A model generated the notes under the pieces. That model saw only the letters and a program-made list of their open reading frames with translations. It ran no database searches and was not told the origin of the DNA. Positions 37,601-47,534 of a DNA stretch of 64,000 bases are shown piece after piece (position 1 is the stretch's first letter; each line of letters opens with the position of its first letter). The stretch spans positions 14,791,016 through 14,855,015 of the forward strand of contig NW_024037051.1 of the NCBI RefSeq assembly GCF_015706575.1, given 5' to 3'. A program made the position numbers and the translations under genes. This DNA is from Patiria miniata. Lineage: Eukaryota; Echinodermata; Asteroidea; Valvatida; Asterinidae.

Positions 37601-40600
37601 AGTGGGGGCCCACGGTCCACTGAGCACCATTTAGGAAAGCACGCACGTAAACAAAGTGTGACATCGTCAGTACAGAGGCTTATTATTGCAGTTATGTGTG
37701 TGTAGTGCTATTGTGTTGACCATATCTCACAGACTTGCGTGTGGACGAACTAGTTTTTGACCATCTTTCTTTAAACCATGGCCATTTCTTAATTTAGGCT
37801 TTATTTTCATCCCTGTTTTCACCATTTACCACGAAGATAGTGTAGTTTAGTTATATCTTGAAACAATTTAAACGTGTCTCCCCAATTCCAAGAAATCTGC
37901 GTCTGAAAAAGTGTAAACGTTTTTTTGAAACACCCTGTACATCAACCAACAAAGAGTTTGTTTCAAAATGCGATAAATACCAATTATTTTTTTTTAACCA
38001 TTTAAAATTCCTCCATCTCCTGGTTGTCCAAAATCAGTTTAGACATTAGTCTTGATTCAAGACTGGATATGAATTTTTTATTTTCTATTTTGCAGCCAGT
38101 CCCGTGACAAACGCGATTAACTTTGCCGCGGCGGTGGAGGTCGCTATCAACAAGATGAATCATATCCAGTCTTGGCAATATTGGCAGCGCTACCCAGGAA
38201 AATTCTGAGCATACCTCACGCGCATGCATTAGCTTGAATACAGCGCACGTGGGGTATGCTCGGAATGTCCTGGGTAGCGCTGCCAATATTGCCAAGATTG
38301 GATTTGATTCATCTTGTTGTCACGGACCGGCTGTATAAGGGGAACAAAGTCTGTATCCAGTCTGTATCCAGCGGCTGTTGTACACTTAAACACAGTTTAA
38401 GAATACAATCCAGAGAAGAAAAAAAAGGCGTTTCAAAATGCGTTGAGTAGGAGTAACAGTCTTGAACCGAGACTGACTGTTAATACCCCAGGATTCGGGC
38501 AAAAAGATACCTCATGCTCTCTTGGAAAACAGTCTGTGTCACCGTCCAAAAAGTCCCCCGACCGTTAGACGAAAATTGTTTCCTGTCCTGTCGCTTCGGA
38601 ACCATTCTGCCTAATCCCCCTTCGTCTGACACCTTCGTGACTGGCCAGGATGTCATCATTATCATGACAAGACGTAAACGTTCTGGCCGGCGAACAGCCG
38701 CACTGGCCGCGGCTCCTCAGCTGTGCTTCAAACTTGAGCCTGTTGTCGCTGTCGGATCCATTTTTACGAGGGCTTAGCCTGCTACGCCTACAATTTTTCT
38801 GGCAACGCCCGGCAGGTTTCATGTTAAGCTTCACAACTTTCCGTCGATCGGCAACTTTGGGTGTCCTAAAAGAGGGAGACATTCGGCACAAAAAGTGCTC
38901 GGACAAAATGTGATCTAGCAAAATTTATTTTTGAGTCGTTACATGCTCGTAGAATTCAGTTGCAGTGCAAAACTTGATTTTAAAAACAATTCTCACAAAA
39001 GTAATTAAGACATCGCCTACAGATAGACTAAAGAAAATGACACAGAGACAACACTTCATAATTCTATGCGTATGGCATTCCGGGGGTCGAAAGTTGAGTC
39101 CAACTTCATTTTCTTTGTTCAACCGAAAAGAGAACATAACATCTTCCAATAAACTTTCTTATCTTTGAGGGTATCCCTTTTTAAACACCCCCATTGAACT
39201 GTGTCTTCCACCCCTATAAATTCCCTGTCCCTGCAGAGCATGAATCAATGTAGAAATCCGTACCTTTCCTTCACGAGGCCTTTCTTCTGCAGACAAACAA
39301 ACCAAAAAAATATGGATACATTCATGAACAGCAGTTTTACAGCACAGTCATGTTTAAGTTGGCATCTTCATTAAGATATTAACAGCTGACGCTAGCGGCT
39401 GTCGACTTAAAAACAAAATATGTGGGGGGAGGATAATAAGTTATCACAGCACGCCAAGGCCAAACAAAAAATTACAGCCGCATGTGACAAGTCAATCAGA
39501 CCTATATTTTCGGAGTTGTTTCCGGGACAATTATATTTTTCGGCCGGTCGTTGTCAGTTCTAGTAAACGATCTTTCACAGGGACACAACAGGGAATCCTG
39601 TAACCCAGTAAGCAGGGGCCAGCTGGAAAGTCCTGCTCAGGAACTCTTTTGTGCTGAGCAGATACGGGCAGAGTACCAGTCAACGGCTCTATAGATTGCA
39701 TGAAATTTTGGCCGGTAACCGGTTTTTGCTAAGCAAGGCTGCTCTCCTGAGCTTGGCAGAAATCTGTGATTGGCAGTAGCAATTATGTACTTGAAAAGTA
39801 ATGACGTCACACTTTGCTTACAAGTGCGCTTTCTTTTATGGGAGCTTTGTGACCAGCAACCCCTCCTGTAAACAAAGCGTGATGTCATCATGTCACAGGT
39901 CGACTGTGGGGGGACAAGGGTTGGGGACAGGTGTTCAGGCTGCACAGAAAATGATGATCAACATGTCGTCTTTCATTTTCCCTTCAATTTTTTGGTGGGT
40001 TGACCAATGCCTTTTTGGAGAAATTCTCACCAAAAGAAGACCGCCCATAAGACGAATGATATTTCCCAAACTGGAAAAGTAGCCTTTTTAAAAAAGGATC
40101 CCTTCACAACATGGCTAAATAACGCCACTTTCCGACCCCATTGCATCCGAAATGCTCGGACTTGAAAACCCCAAGTCCAGGCCAGAGGTACAGTGCCATG
40201 TGTCTTCAGTCCACGAATTTCCATGGCTCTCAAAACTCTCTGATATAGAATAATTTGAATGTATAACAATTGACAAATGTTTGGCCTATTTACTTGGTCC
40301 CACCCATTAGATGTTATATACCTTCAAATCTGACACAGGTGTCCTCTCACGATTCGCAGGAATGAGATTCCCACAAGTTTTTTTATTATCCATGGCATTG
40401 AAAGTCTGCAACTTTTGATTAATCTCAAGTATGAAATTTCTGCAATTCACGTTTGTATCTGGGTTGAAGATCCTGGCCATCTGTTGTGTCATTTTTTTTT
40501 TTATAAACAGTTGACATAAAACATGATATAGCAGCGGAAATTGCAAATCACGCCATTGACCTTGGAGCTCATAGTTGAAGAAGACATCAACGCCAGCGTC

Positions 40601-43600
40601 AAGTATGCAAGATGACAATGTGGGCTGCGATGTGTCCCCGGGAACTGACATGGGCTCAGTCATGTTTGTGTTTGGCCCGTGTGTCATGCCAGAAATGATT
40701 TATCATTTTTCAGTCGTCAGCCAGTGGTGTGCAAGTGGACTCCAATGTTTTGGCCGCAAAATTGAGTTGGCTTTAATGTTTGGCCGGAGTATCGTAATAG
40801 CCCAAATAACCAGGCAGCCAGATACAAGGTGGCAATGATTCCCATTTGGCTACACAATTGATACGCTCTAGCAATGCCCAAGTGGCCACATTTTGGAGGC
40901 GGCCACGGATAAAACACGAATGGTCAGGTGACCACAGTGCCTAAATTACTACAAATCCTGTGTGGTACCCATACCCAGGTGTCCTCATGCAGTACAAGTG
41001 CCCACAAAATACAAACGGCCTGAAACATCCCTAACCCCCTAGTACTTCCTCAGGACTACCCTGCTAAATCCAACAGAGTCCAACTGGACTTTCCTGCTCA
41101 ATGCACTGTGCCTCATTTTCAGTTGTCTGCTAGATCCAACGGGGTCCAACTTGGCATTATAATGCAGTTCAGTTGCCTGCTGAATCCAACATTTTGCGTC
41201 AAGAATGTACACCAGGGGTTTACTGCTCAATCCAACAGGCCCCATTTTGTATTTGATGTAGTTGGATCCTGTTGGATTCAGCAGGGTTAGGGTCTTAACG
41301 TCTACTTGGCGCCAAACATCCAGGTGGCCATGTTGCCCAGCGGCCTAAATTCTAGGTGCGTTTTATTTTCAGTTTTCCACACCACAACCCTGGTCAATTG
41401 TTACCAAAGCTGCTAATCATGGAAGCTTGCTTGGCACAGAAAAATAATGGGTCACCAGAAGTTTAAGATAAGTTTTTTTTTTTTTTTTTCAGATTCATGA
41501 GACCGTCGAGACCATAAACCAGCTCAAGGTCCAGCGCGAGTTCATGCTGGGCTTTGCCAGGGATCCGCAGAACTTCATCAGCGAGTGGCTGGTGTCACAG
41601 AGCATGGATCTGAAGGTAGGTATCCTCCACGACGCAACCCTGCTAAGCAGACAATTAGACCTTTTAAGCAGAAGAAAGATAAATGTCGCTTGCCAAATTC
41701 TCGTATTAAGCAAACGTCAGCTGGGAACTAGTTCCTGGGGAACTGGTTTTCAGAAGGTCCTTCCCCCGTTTGTTGATTTTGCTCTTTATTTTAGTTTCCA
41801 AAATTTGTGCCAGATTGTCTCTTTTCTTTCCTTATGTGGGCTAAATTCTTTTCTTAACCGGATCTTTATTCCTGGGTTACCTTGGTTTCTGCTGTTAAAC
41901 ACTTAACTAGCCAGTTACTTTTATACCTGGTACTTTAACTGGTTAGTTAACTAACTAGAGTACCAGCACTGGTTGTGTGTCAGTCACTTAAACCAGTAAT
42001 TCAACTGGTTTATGAATTAACAAGTGTCCCAGTACTGGTTTCATTTTAGTTACCCAACCAGCCAGTTACTGGGTTTTTACCAGTACTGGTGTTATTTTAG
42101 TTAATTAAATAGCTAGATAGCTGGTTAGTTAGTAGTAGAGTCCCAGTTCTGGGTGTTTTAGTTACTTAACTAACTTAACTAGTCAGTTTACTTGAAAGTA
42201 ACTAGACCGATTCTCACAGAGTTGGTTTTGTGGCAGTTTACCAAGCCTAGATCCCTGCTCTATATAAATAATTCCCTGTACCATTGCGTGTGACTCTGTT
42301 TCGTCTGTTTTCCAACTGCCCTAAATTACCCTGACCTAGTTTTAAAAAAAAACAAAAAAAAAACAAGGAAACAAAAATAAAAGAACCTAGCGGAGATTTG
42401 ACTTGTCTAGGAAGGACGCTATCTAGGCCTAACGACTCGCGACAGATGCCACCAACTTGTTCGACTGTGATTTTACCGTCTTGATAGGTCCGAGTTACGC
42501 TATCAAAACACAGGAAATCACTTAATCCCGCTAAATTTGAGTATTTTTAGGCAGACCTCGAAGCCTTTCGGAGCTGACGCCTCGTGAAGTCACTGTAGAT
42601 TTCTGCAATGATGTCAGTCGGCTTTACGCCCGACGGACGGACAGTCAGAACGTTTTATCTCATATGGCAAAAGGCGAAGGGGGGAGAAAGGGAAAGAAAA
42701 AAACTCTGAAATTATTGCCGAGTCAGAACAACAGATTTGTCTGTCAAAAACCTTTGGCAAAAGAAACGAGACTTCAATTATATCATTTCCCTCATAACAT
42801 TGCATAGAAAGTGTTGTCAGCAATTATCAACATTGGCTTTTCAAGCCATCAAACATTCTTGTTTTTTTTTATCATTAATTATTTCTGGTAATGAAACCAA
42901 GGATTCCTCAAAAGCATCCAAGGCACTGTAGCTCGCAAACTTGATGCTTGATGTGTAGACTCCTAAAAAGCAGTTTTGCTTGTCCAAGGAGAAGTCGAGG
43001 TGACTTGAAGAAACCTGTAGAGAGGAGACAATGAGGATAAATAACAGTTTTAGAGGTGGGAGGAAAAACCCCAGATAAACATTCTGGGGGAAATACCCAC
43101 AGAATCAGGTAGGGACTGAAAACCCAATCCACATGTGGCCAGGGCAGGAATCGAACCCGGGTCACAGCGGTGGAAGGCGAGGAAAGAACTTCTACACCAA
43201 CCTGACTCCTGACTTTACCAAATGGCATGCTCCTGGTCCTCTTGGATTTGTCAGTTACTTTTCTGTCAGTTAAAAATCTCAATACCCTAAAATACATCCT
43301 TGTCACCTCACTGATATTGCATAAATTATATCCGACATCATTTCCCCCCAAAAATCTGGTAAAACAATTTATCAGTAAACTCAAAATTTGTCACTCTGTA
43401 AAAGCAGCGTTTTGTTGTTGTTGATTCCATGACAAGTTCCCACGAGTCTTTGCAAGTTCATCGCAAGTCCTCCAGTCCCAAGACAAGTCACAAGCTTTTC
43501 AAATGAACTGTGGAAAAGCCATTCCTTTGTTATAGACCCTCCCAGTACCTGTGAGTCTGTGACCAGACTTGTGACTTGACTTGTGATTCACAGTGATTGA

Positions 43601-44147
43601 CTTGAGATTTTCTTGTGACCGGGCTTATGATGGTCTTATGCTGAACTCACTGAAACTGACATTTGTATCCTTGTGGAGACATTTCTTTGTTCTCGTGTAG
43701 TAAAGTTTGAAAGTTTGAAAGTGAAGTTTCAAAATGCTCTTATTTTAACCAGAATTAATTTCCTTGGCTGAAATTCGGACTTCATATCCCTTTTCTAAAA
43801 CCCACCTTCGAAATTCCTGGTTTTTGCGTAAAATCCATATATCTATTTCGTGAAAACCCTGTGGAGACCTATACAATCTTTTGTTCCCTATTGTGTGCAC
43901 GTCTCCAGAGGGCACGGTGTATCAGATCAACTCTGTTGACTTTGTCAATAAATCCTTTGTTCTTTTTTTTTTTCCTACCCTCAATTTTCAGACCATGACG
44001 GACGTAGTGGGAAACCCCGAAGAAGAACGTCGCAGCGACTTCTACTTCAAGCCTTGGGCCCAGGAAGCTGTCCGCCGCTACTTCTACAGCAAAGTCCAAC
44101 AACGCCGGGCCGAGCTGGAACAGGCGCTAGGCATCCGCAACACATAG
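25536..44147 (+). CDS. SMARCD1: SMARCD/BAF60 SWI/SNF subunit, C-terminal half (6 exons, 5' partial)
   Basis: Spliced coding exons are 25536-25636, 28048-28209, 29093-29245, 35736-35816, 41493-41615 and 43992-44147 (stop TAG 44145-44147). Together they give 258 codons, matching the C-terminal half of the roughly 515-residue BAF60 family. BAF60 proteins are core subunits of BAF/PBAF chromatin remodellers in the nucleus and link the complex to transcription factors. Exons 2-3 of this set carry the SWIB/MDM2 domain ([40 protein letters not shown]). Later exons carry family signatures [42 protein letters not shown] and the C-terminus EQALGIRNT. All introns obey GT..AG and every exon after the first is frame-consistent. 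The N-terminal half is absent, presumably left of the window or in the gap. Vertebrates have three paralogues; invertebrates usually have one, so the D1 suffix is nominal. Confidence 0.95.
25637..28047 (+). other. SMARCD intron, no gene seen
   Basis: Bounded by a donor GTTTGT and acceptor CTGCACAG. It contains homopolymer runs (T at 26720-26737, C near 26962 and 27688-27705), a short GATA-type microsatellite at 27235-27260 and a perfect palindrome at 26060-26087. No open frame resembles a known protein. Confidence 0.8.
26060..26087. repeat. 28-bp perfect palindrome
   Basis: The arms meet at 26073/26074 in the core GGTCGGCCGACC and are perfectly complementary for 14 bp each. Outside them, a T-run on the left faces an A-run on the right with a one-base offset, so the inverted symmetry decays gradually. 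It can fold as a GC-rich hairpin or cruciform inside the SMARCD intron. Confidence 0.9.
28048..28209 (+). CDS. SMARCD1: SMARCD exon, SWIB domain first half
   Basis: This exon has 54 codons, phase 0 at both ends. Acceptor CTGCACAG precedes CCACCCCAG (PPQ) and donor CAG|GTTGGT follows. It encodes [18 protein letters not shown] and the helix ALWQYIKTH, the N-terminal half of the SWIB/MDM2 fold. It ends in KYFNQ. Its last part is repeated in tandem just downstream (see the 28163-28880 array). Confidence 0.95.
28163..28880 (+). repeat. 141-144 bp tandem array derived from an exon-intron junction
   Basis: The 3' end of the SMARCD exon (CATCAACAACGACAAGTACTT, starts near 28181) and about 100 bp of following intron recur at about 28321, 28462, 28604 and 28748, a period of 141-144 bp. 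The first member is the functional exon. The copies have lost coding ability: in copies 1-2 two bases are missing from GAGTACATC, and in copies 3-4 a TAG follows AATGAC. In every copy the donor GT is changed (CAGTTTGG against CAGGTTGG). They are therefore probably inert intronic remnants. Confidence 0.9.
29093..29245 (+). CDS. SMARCD1: SMARCD exon, SWIB domain second half
   Basis: This exon has 51 codons, phase 0 at both ends. Acceptor CTGATTCAG precedes ATCTTTGAC and donor GAAGTC|GTAAGT is a strong match. It encodes [16 protein letters not shown], the rest of the SWIB fold, then the family-specific stretch [20 protein letters not shown]. No frameshift is visible. Confidence 0.95.
29246..34371 (+). 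other. SMARCD intron, first part, nothing recognised
   Basis: AT-rich intronic DNA with poly-T and poly-C runs (for example T at 30729-30749 and C at 31259-31269). No coding exon, RNA gene or clear mobile element was recognised; the open frames are short and compositionally biased. Confidence 0.7.
34372..35363. mobile_element. putative 1-kb non-autonomous element with GTGGATCCAG ends
   Basis: The left end reads CAGGGGTGGATCCAG (34372-34386) and the right end is its inverted match CTGGATCCACCCTTG (35349-35363), with one mismatch over 15 bp. The interior is AT-rich with G runs and has no transposase-like frame. No convincing target duplication is seen, so this is inferred only from the inverted ends inside the intron. 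Confidence 0.4.
35736..35816 (+). CDS. SMARCD1: SMARCD exon ending ATLDNK
   Basis: This exon has 27 codons, phase 0. Acceptor TCTCCCACAG precedes GACGAT and donor AACAAG|GTACTG follows. It encodes [20 protein letters not shown] followed by IATLDNK, a nearly invariant BAF60 stretch. The last 18 coding bases and the 5' splice site are the seed of the 37-bp minisatellite that starts inside this exon at 35799. Confidence 0.95.
35799..37216 (+). repeat. 37-bp minisatellite carrying exon end plus 5' splice site, about 38 copies
   Basis: The unit is GCCACCCTAGATAACAAG followed by GTACTGCCCAACACCCATT. The first 18 bases are the last six codons (ATLDNK) of the SMARCD exon ending at 35816; the next bases are its donor GTACTG and early intron. 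The first member is the real exon end, and about 37 more follow directly. Nearly all retain AAG|GTACTG, so the intron opens with a ladder of potential 5' splice sites. A few units are longer (GATTATAACAAG, +3) or lack two bases (CCCCCTAG). One carries an inserted ATCGAT near 36932. Confidence 0.97.
37541..37684. mobile_element. MITE-like inverted repeat (TGACGTCACACTTTG family), copy 1
   Basis: The left arm starts AATAAGCCTCTGTACTGA and the right arm ends with its inverted copy, CAGTACAGAGGCTTATT. The arms pair for about 50 bp with few mismatches, through ACACTTTGTTTAC and AACTTTCC-type sequence. The centre (about 40 bp) is unpaired and GC-rich. A second, shorter member lies at 39801-39888. 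There is no open frame. Target duplication is not clear. Confidence 0.7.
38148..38319. mobile_element. snapback element with about 75-bp arms
   Basis: The left arm starts CAACAAGATGAAT and the right arm ends ATTCATCTTGTTG. Within the arms GGCAATATTGGCAGCGCTAC is perfectly repeated in inverse and GAGCATACC nearly so. The centre is CATGCATTAGC-like. There is no coding potential. It is probably a non-autonomous DNA element or an inverted duplication in the SMARCD intron. Confidence 0.75.
38320..39639 (+). other. SMARCD intron, nothing recognised
   Basis: Intronic sequence with no recognisable exon. Short direct repetition of GTCTGTATCCA occurs near 38350. The open frames show no domain. Confidence 0.6.
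39640..39755. repeat. diverged copy of the GCTTAGCA/GGTTACCAGCC repeat family
   Basis: It contains TTGTGCTGAGCA, GGCCGGTAACCGG and TTTTGCTAAGCAA, matching in order the inverted element at 50445-50685 (TGCTTAGCAC, AGGTTATCAGCCAAAA). It is degenerate, with only partial inverted symmetry. Confidence 0.45.
39801..39888. mobile_element. MITE-like inverted repeat (TGACGTCACACTTTG family), copy 2
   Basis: ATGACGTCACACTTTGCTTAC at the left faces GTAAACAAAGCGTGATGTCAT at the right, arms of about 20 bp. It shares the arm sequence with the element at 37541-37684 but not its outer AATAAGCCTCTG segment. It therefore looks like a shorter or truncated relative. Confidence 0.65.
41059..41286. mobile_element. 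inverted-repeat element with CCCTGCTAAATCCAACAG ends
   Basis: CCCTGCTAAATCCAACAGAG at the left matches in inverse CTGTTGGATTCAGCAGGG at the right. Two further AATCCAAC copies lie inside in direct orientation. There is no open frame of interest and no clear target duplication. Confidence 0.5.
41493..41615 (+). CDS. SMARCD1: SMARCD exon [12 protein letters not shown]
   Basis: This exon has 41 codons, phase 0. A long pyrimidine tract and TTTCAG precede ATTCATGAG; donor CTGAAG|GTAGGT follows. It encodes [20 protein letters not shown] and then [20 protein letters not shown], the predicted coiled-coil-prone C-terminal part of BAF60. It is intact. Confidence 0.95.
41900..42215. repeat. degenerate CCAGTACTGG / TTAACTGGTTAGTTAAC repeat region
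   Basis: CCAGTACTGG, CCAGCACTGG and CCAGTTCTGG recur with TAGTTACTTAACTAAC-type spacers, at irregular 60-75 bp spacing. This is simple, palindrome-rich intronic sequence with no coding signal. Confidence 0.55.
42216..43019 (+). other. SMARCD intron segment, nothing recognised
   Basis: Contains an A-rich run with ACAAAAAAAAAACAAGG near 42340-42370 and otherwise ordinary intronic sequence. No exon was recognised. Confidence 0.5.
43020..43212 (-). mobile_element. tRNA-derived SINE, minus strand
   Basis: On the minus strand a pol III A box TGGTGTAGAAG (43199-43189) fits TRGYNNARNNG and a B box GGTTCGATTCC (43157-43147) fits the consensus exactly, 31 bp apart. The body then continues leftward. 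The plus-strand appearance (GAATCGAACCCGGGTCACAG, preceded by GTGGGAGGAAAA) is typical of a widespread marine-invertebrate interspersed repeat. No tRNA cloverleaf beyond the boxes is intact, so it is not a tRNA gene. Confidence 0.65.
43992..44147 (+). CDS. SMARCD1: SMARCD terminal coding exon
   Basis: Acceptor ATTTTCAG precedes ACCATGACG. It has 51 codons plus TAG. It encodes [19 protein letters not shown], then [20 protein letters not shown] and the family C-terminus [11 protein letters not shown]. There is no frameshift. A 3' UTR of unknown length follows. Confidence 0.95.
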   Translation, partial: TMTDVVGNPEEERRSDFYFKPWAQEAVRRYFYSKVQQRRAELEQALGIRNT

Positions 44148-44654
44148 CGCCCCTTCAACTCACCCAGTAGCTCTTCGAAGATAAGTAAGAAACAAAAAAT
44201 AAAATTCACCTACCTTTTGATCCATTAGGCACTATCTCCTTTGGGTTAGCGAGGAGTACTCCTCAAAACGACGTCATCAGAAACACGTCTTTGATTTCTT
44301 AAAAGCTCTGACCAACGCCCCTCCATCGTTTGATGTGTCACAAGCTCCAGCAGAGAACGTGATTGTTGTACTCAATTTAGTCAACTTGTGAACCTAATTA
44401 AATACAGGTTGATGTGCCCTATTGTTCTACTCCTGGCCTGGTTCATAAGACAGTCATTTTGATTTGGAGAGAAACGATCTTCCTCGAATCTTCCTCGAAT
44501 CTTCCTCAATCCGTCTTCCATCACAATTTTGGAGGTCAAGTAGAAGGCTTGCTTTTGCCATCCCACTCCTTGTATTCAATCAGTTTAAAGGTACTTTCAA
44601 GAAACTACTTTCCTGTTTTTTTTTTATTTTTTTCCTTCAAAATATGCTGAAAGG

Positions 44655-44660
44655 AATAAA
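44655..44660 (+). promoter_or_regulatory. candidate SMARCD polyadenylation signal
   Basis: AATAAA lies about 510 bp after the SMARCD stop codon. Another lies at 44198-44203 and a distal AATAAA near 51095. The sequence cannot tell which is used, because no transcript data are available. Confidence 0.3.
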
Positions 44661-44757
44661 GAGTACTGAAAGTGGAGGTCCGTGATTGTTGAACCCCAAG
44701 ACGAGTCAGATTGCACAGGAACATTCTGAGAGTGGTTAGCGATCCGCTGTCAAATAG

Positions 44758-44908
44758 CAGGCATGCAACTTTTCCTCAGATCGGTTGATTTTGTCGTCGT
44801 TCACTTCACACTTATACCATTTAAAATTGAAAAAAAAAAACTCTGTAGAAAGTCTTGTGAAGCTTGGGATTTCTTCTCCCTTTTTGTTTCTTCCCAGTGG
44901 CATGTCTG
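44758..44908 (+). mobile_element. CAGGCATGCAACT MITE, copy 1, with 6-bp target duplication AAATAG
   Basis: The ends are CAGGCATGCAACT and, inverted and slightly diverged, AGTGGCATGTCTG. AAATAG flanks it directly on both sides (44752-44757 and 44909-44914). The interior shares CAAATTGAAAAA-, AAAGTCTTGTG- and TTTGGGATTTC-type blocks with the copies at 47388 and 57121. It is 151 bp, non-coding, and inserted in the SMARCD 3' region. Confidence 0.85.
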
Positions 44909-45034
44909 AAATAGGTCTTCAATCCAATTGTTTGACCTTGTTTTGGATTCTTGAGAAAAAAAATGGATTTCTTGTTCAGAAGAAAGATGCAAAGGTTTCA
45001 GGGAATCAGAGCCCAGAGCGTTCTTGACCAACAG

Positions 45035-45190
45035 CAAATTTCTTTGAGCTGTTAAGCACAGAAAGTATTTGCTTAACACAGACCGGTTACCAGCCGAATT
45101 GTCATTGATGTACGCTGCGTGTGACTGGTTCTCAACCACATTTCAGGGAAGCACATACATCTGTTCAACATGATTTTTCCGCTTACCAGT
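45035..45190. repeat. diverged copy of the GCTTAGCA/GGTTACCAGCC repeat family
   Basis: Contains TTAAGCACAGAAAGTATTTG, GCTTAACACAGACCGGTTACC and AGCCGAATT, in the same order as the element at 50445-50685. The right half (CCGCTTACCAGTTCTTTG) is strongly decayed. Confidence 0.45.
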
Positions 45191-47260
45191 TCTTTGAAAA
45201 TGAGCCCCGAGATTTAAGGAGAACTTTTCAGTTTTGTGAAAGATTCAACAAGCAAGCGGACTCTTTCACGCTTTCATAGATGATGATTTCAATCTGTGTG
45301 TGGCTAATTCAAGAGTTGCTACTTCCGGTTGGAGTTGACAAGTAGAAAAGCACCGACTTCCTGTCGGCCAACTTAGTCTTCTCCGTGACCCCCCGCAGGC
45401 CAACCGCTGGGCACGACGCGATATCGTTCGGACCTCTCTCATCCCATGGGTACTGCACTTGTGGCTTCACCCCTCAAACTCAATCCATCAATTTTGAGAA
45501 AGAAGAGAAACGTTGAAATTATCGGCCCTTCGTAGCTGCAGGGTGTTGAAGAAGCAATCAGCAACTCCCTCAAGACGAATCGTTTTTCTGGGTTTTTTGG
45601 TGTTTTTTTTTTTCATGTACATCCCTGCCGGGCAGCAATGTCATTTATCACCGGTATCGAGTCTTGCTTTCAAAAATTAGTCTGGTGTCTTGTGGTCATG
45701 GGGTTGGAGAGATTTGGGGAGGGGGCGAAAAATGGGTCGTGGTAAGTGATCTGGTGTCCCTGGGGTCTGGACCAGGCCTCCTTTCTTATCAGCTTAATTG
45801 AAGCTTAGGAGGAAGAAGTTTTTTAATCATGCGTGATTTCTTCGTCGAGGAATAATTTTCCAGGTCTGTAAAATGGCTCTTATCTATATTGTCCATGAGC
45901 GTAAAGCCAAATGCTTTTACCGTGAGGGATGGGAATGAGGGGGGGGGGGGGGAGTTGGCAAACAGAAATAGGAGGGGTCAACCTAGGCACAACTAAAATC
46001 AAAGTTGCCCCGGGCTAGATTTTGACAGGGTTTGCCCACAAAGGCCGTGAAAACTTCAGGTCACTGCGAATGTTAAAGGGAGGGAATCTGACGTTGAGAA
46101 AAAAATTCACAGCAAAATTCACCTGGAGTTGAAATGGGTTCAACTTTCGGGAATTTGCAGTGCGAAGAAAAAATGGCCGTTACTGTCATGCCAAGTGAGA
46201 ACAGCTGCTGTGATGCAAAACATCATTGTATGTGTCCTCTCAAAGTAAGTTTAGTGGGTGAGGGGGGGGGGGCGTCAAAATACGGGACTGAAAATAAAAA
46301 GAAGAGCATTTACGGCTGTAGCCCAGAGAGTGTTCATTGACCAGGGCAACGACTGACAGGTTTCTGTGAAACTTTCAACATCTGCAGGCTTTTCTCTTAG
46401 GACAGATTAATCCTGGGATTAACACCCTCATCAGCTTCCGCCGGATAGGAGGCTAATGACGAGCTCTCCCCATTCACCCAGATTTCCTGAGCTGCTGAGC
46501 AGACTGCTGAGCAGATTGCTAAGCAGGTTTCCGTTCTACACACTGCCCTACTTTTGGGCAAGCGAAAATATGTCTAATCAGCAACCAGTTCGTTTGCTTT
46601 AGTTTTGTTGTTTGTGTGACCAGGCAGCTTGATTGTTCCTTTAAACCTTCACAGCCTGCACGCCCGTTTCTTTGTAGTGTAGTCTTTTGTCCGATACCGT
46701 CCATTAAAATTCCCGCCTTATTTAGATGACCCTCCCATACCAGTCACTGATGCGTGACATTACTATAAAAGCCTAATTCCACAGATCTTCGCCACTTCAG
46801 GTCCTTGCACACGCGCCAAGTGTCTCTTGTACGTCCTCCGATATTGTCCTTGCACTGCAAGACCCCCTCCCATGCTGTAATAAACATTAACCATATAAAC
46901 TTACATTCTCTGTATAATTGAATCTGTGTCTGGTTACTCAAAGAGTGAAACTGCTTTTCATGCATATGAGCGAAGCGAAGTAGCATGAAAAAGAAGTTCT
47001 ATGCCAAGCGTCGCTTTCCTGAACTTTCATCCCAAATATGGCAGTCATTTTTACCAAATAACTAGGAAGCAGGACAACAAAGTACAGTCCGATATGCTAT
47101 CAGGTTAATGGGAACCGTCATCAAAAACCAATTTGCCACATCACTGATGATAAGCCACCGGGTTGTTTGTTTTTGCTACCACACACAGACAAATTTGCCA
47201 AGAAATCTCATGTGATCATGTTTGCTAGTTTTTTTTAGTTCTCAGAATTTTTTTCAGCTT
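45191..47260. other. SMARCD 3' flank, no gene seen
   Basis: Non-coding sequence that may be long 3' UTR or intergenic. G-runs occur near 45940 and 46263, and CTGAGCAG direct repeats lie at 46493-46518. No exon with conserved protein was found. Confidence 0.5.
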
Positions 47261-47352
47261 AAGGTACATGTATGTCAACCCAGGCACGGATCGAGGGACA
47301 GTTGAACCCCCCCCCCCCTGGATCCACGCCTTGGTTAACATACCTGTACCTT
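47261..47352. repeat. 92-bp snapback with GTGGATCCAGG core
   Basis: AAGGTACATGTATGTCAACC at the left faces GGTTAACATACCTGTACCTT at the right. Inside these, CAGGCACGGATCGAGGG faces CCTGGATCCACGCCTTG. The arms total about 36 bp around a C-run. The inner ends resemble those of the 34372-35363 element, so the two may be related. Confidence 0.65.
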
Positions 47353-47387
47353 TAGCCTACACCCAAAAAAATAATGATAATCATAGT

Positions 47388-47534
47388 CAGGCATGCAACT
47401 TTTTCTCGGATCCGCTGATTTCCTCGTTTTTTTTTTACTTCTTATGAATACCATTACAAATTGAAAAATACCTTACAAAGTCTTGTGTGGTTTGGAGTTT
47501 CCTCGTTTTGTCCAAATTCCCAGTTACATGCCTG
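47388..47534 (+). mobile_element. CAGGCATGCAACT MITE, copy 2, with 6-bp target duplication CATAGT
   Basis: The ends are CAGGCATGCAACT and AGTTACATGCCTG. CATAGT directly flanks both sides (47382-47387, 47535-47540). It is 147 bp with no open frame. It lies only 35 bp after the 47261-47352 snapback. Confidence 0.88.

Noticed and set aside
38514..38777. Possible exon with an 87-codon open frame
   Set aside because: No conserved motif, and a GC-richer stretch alone is not evidence; it lies inside a SMARCD intron without fitting splice phase.
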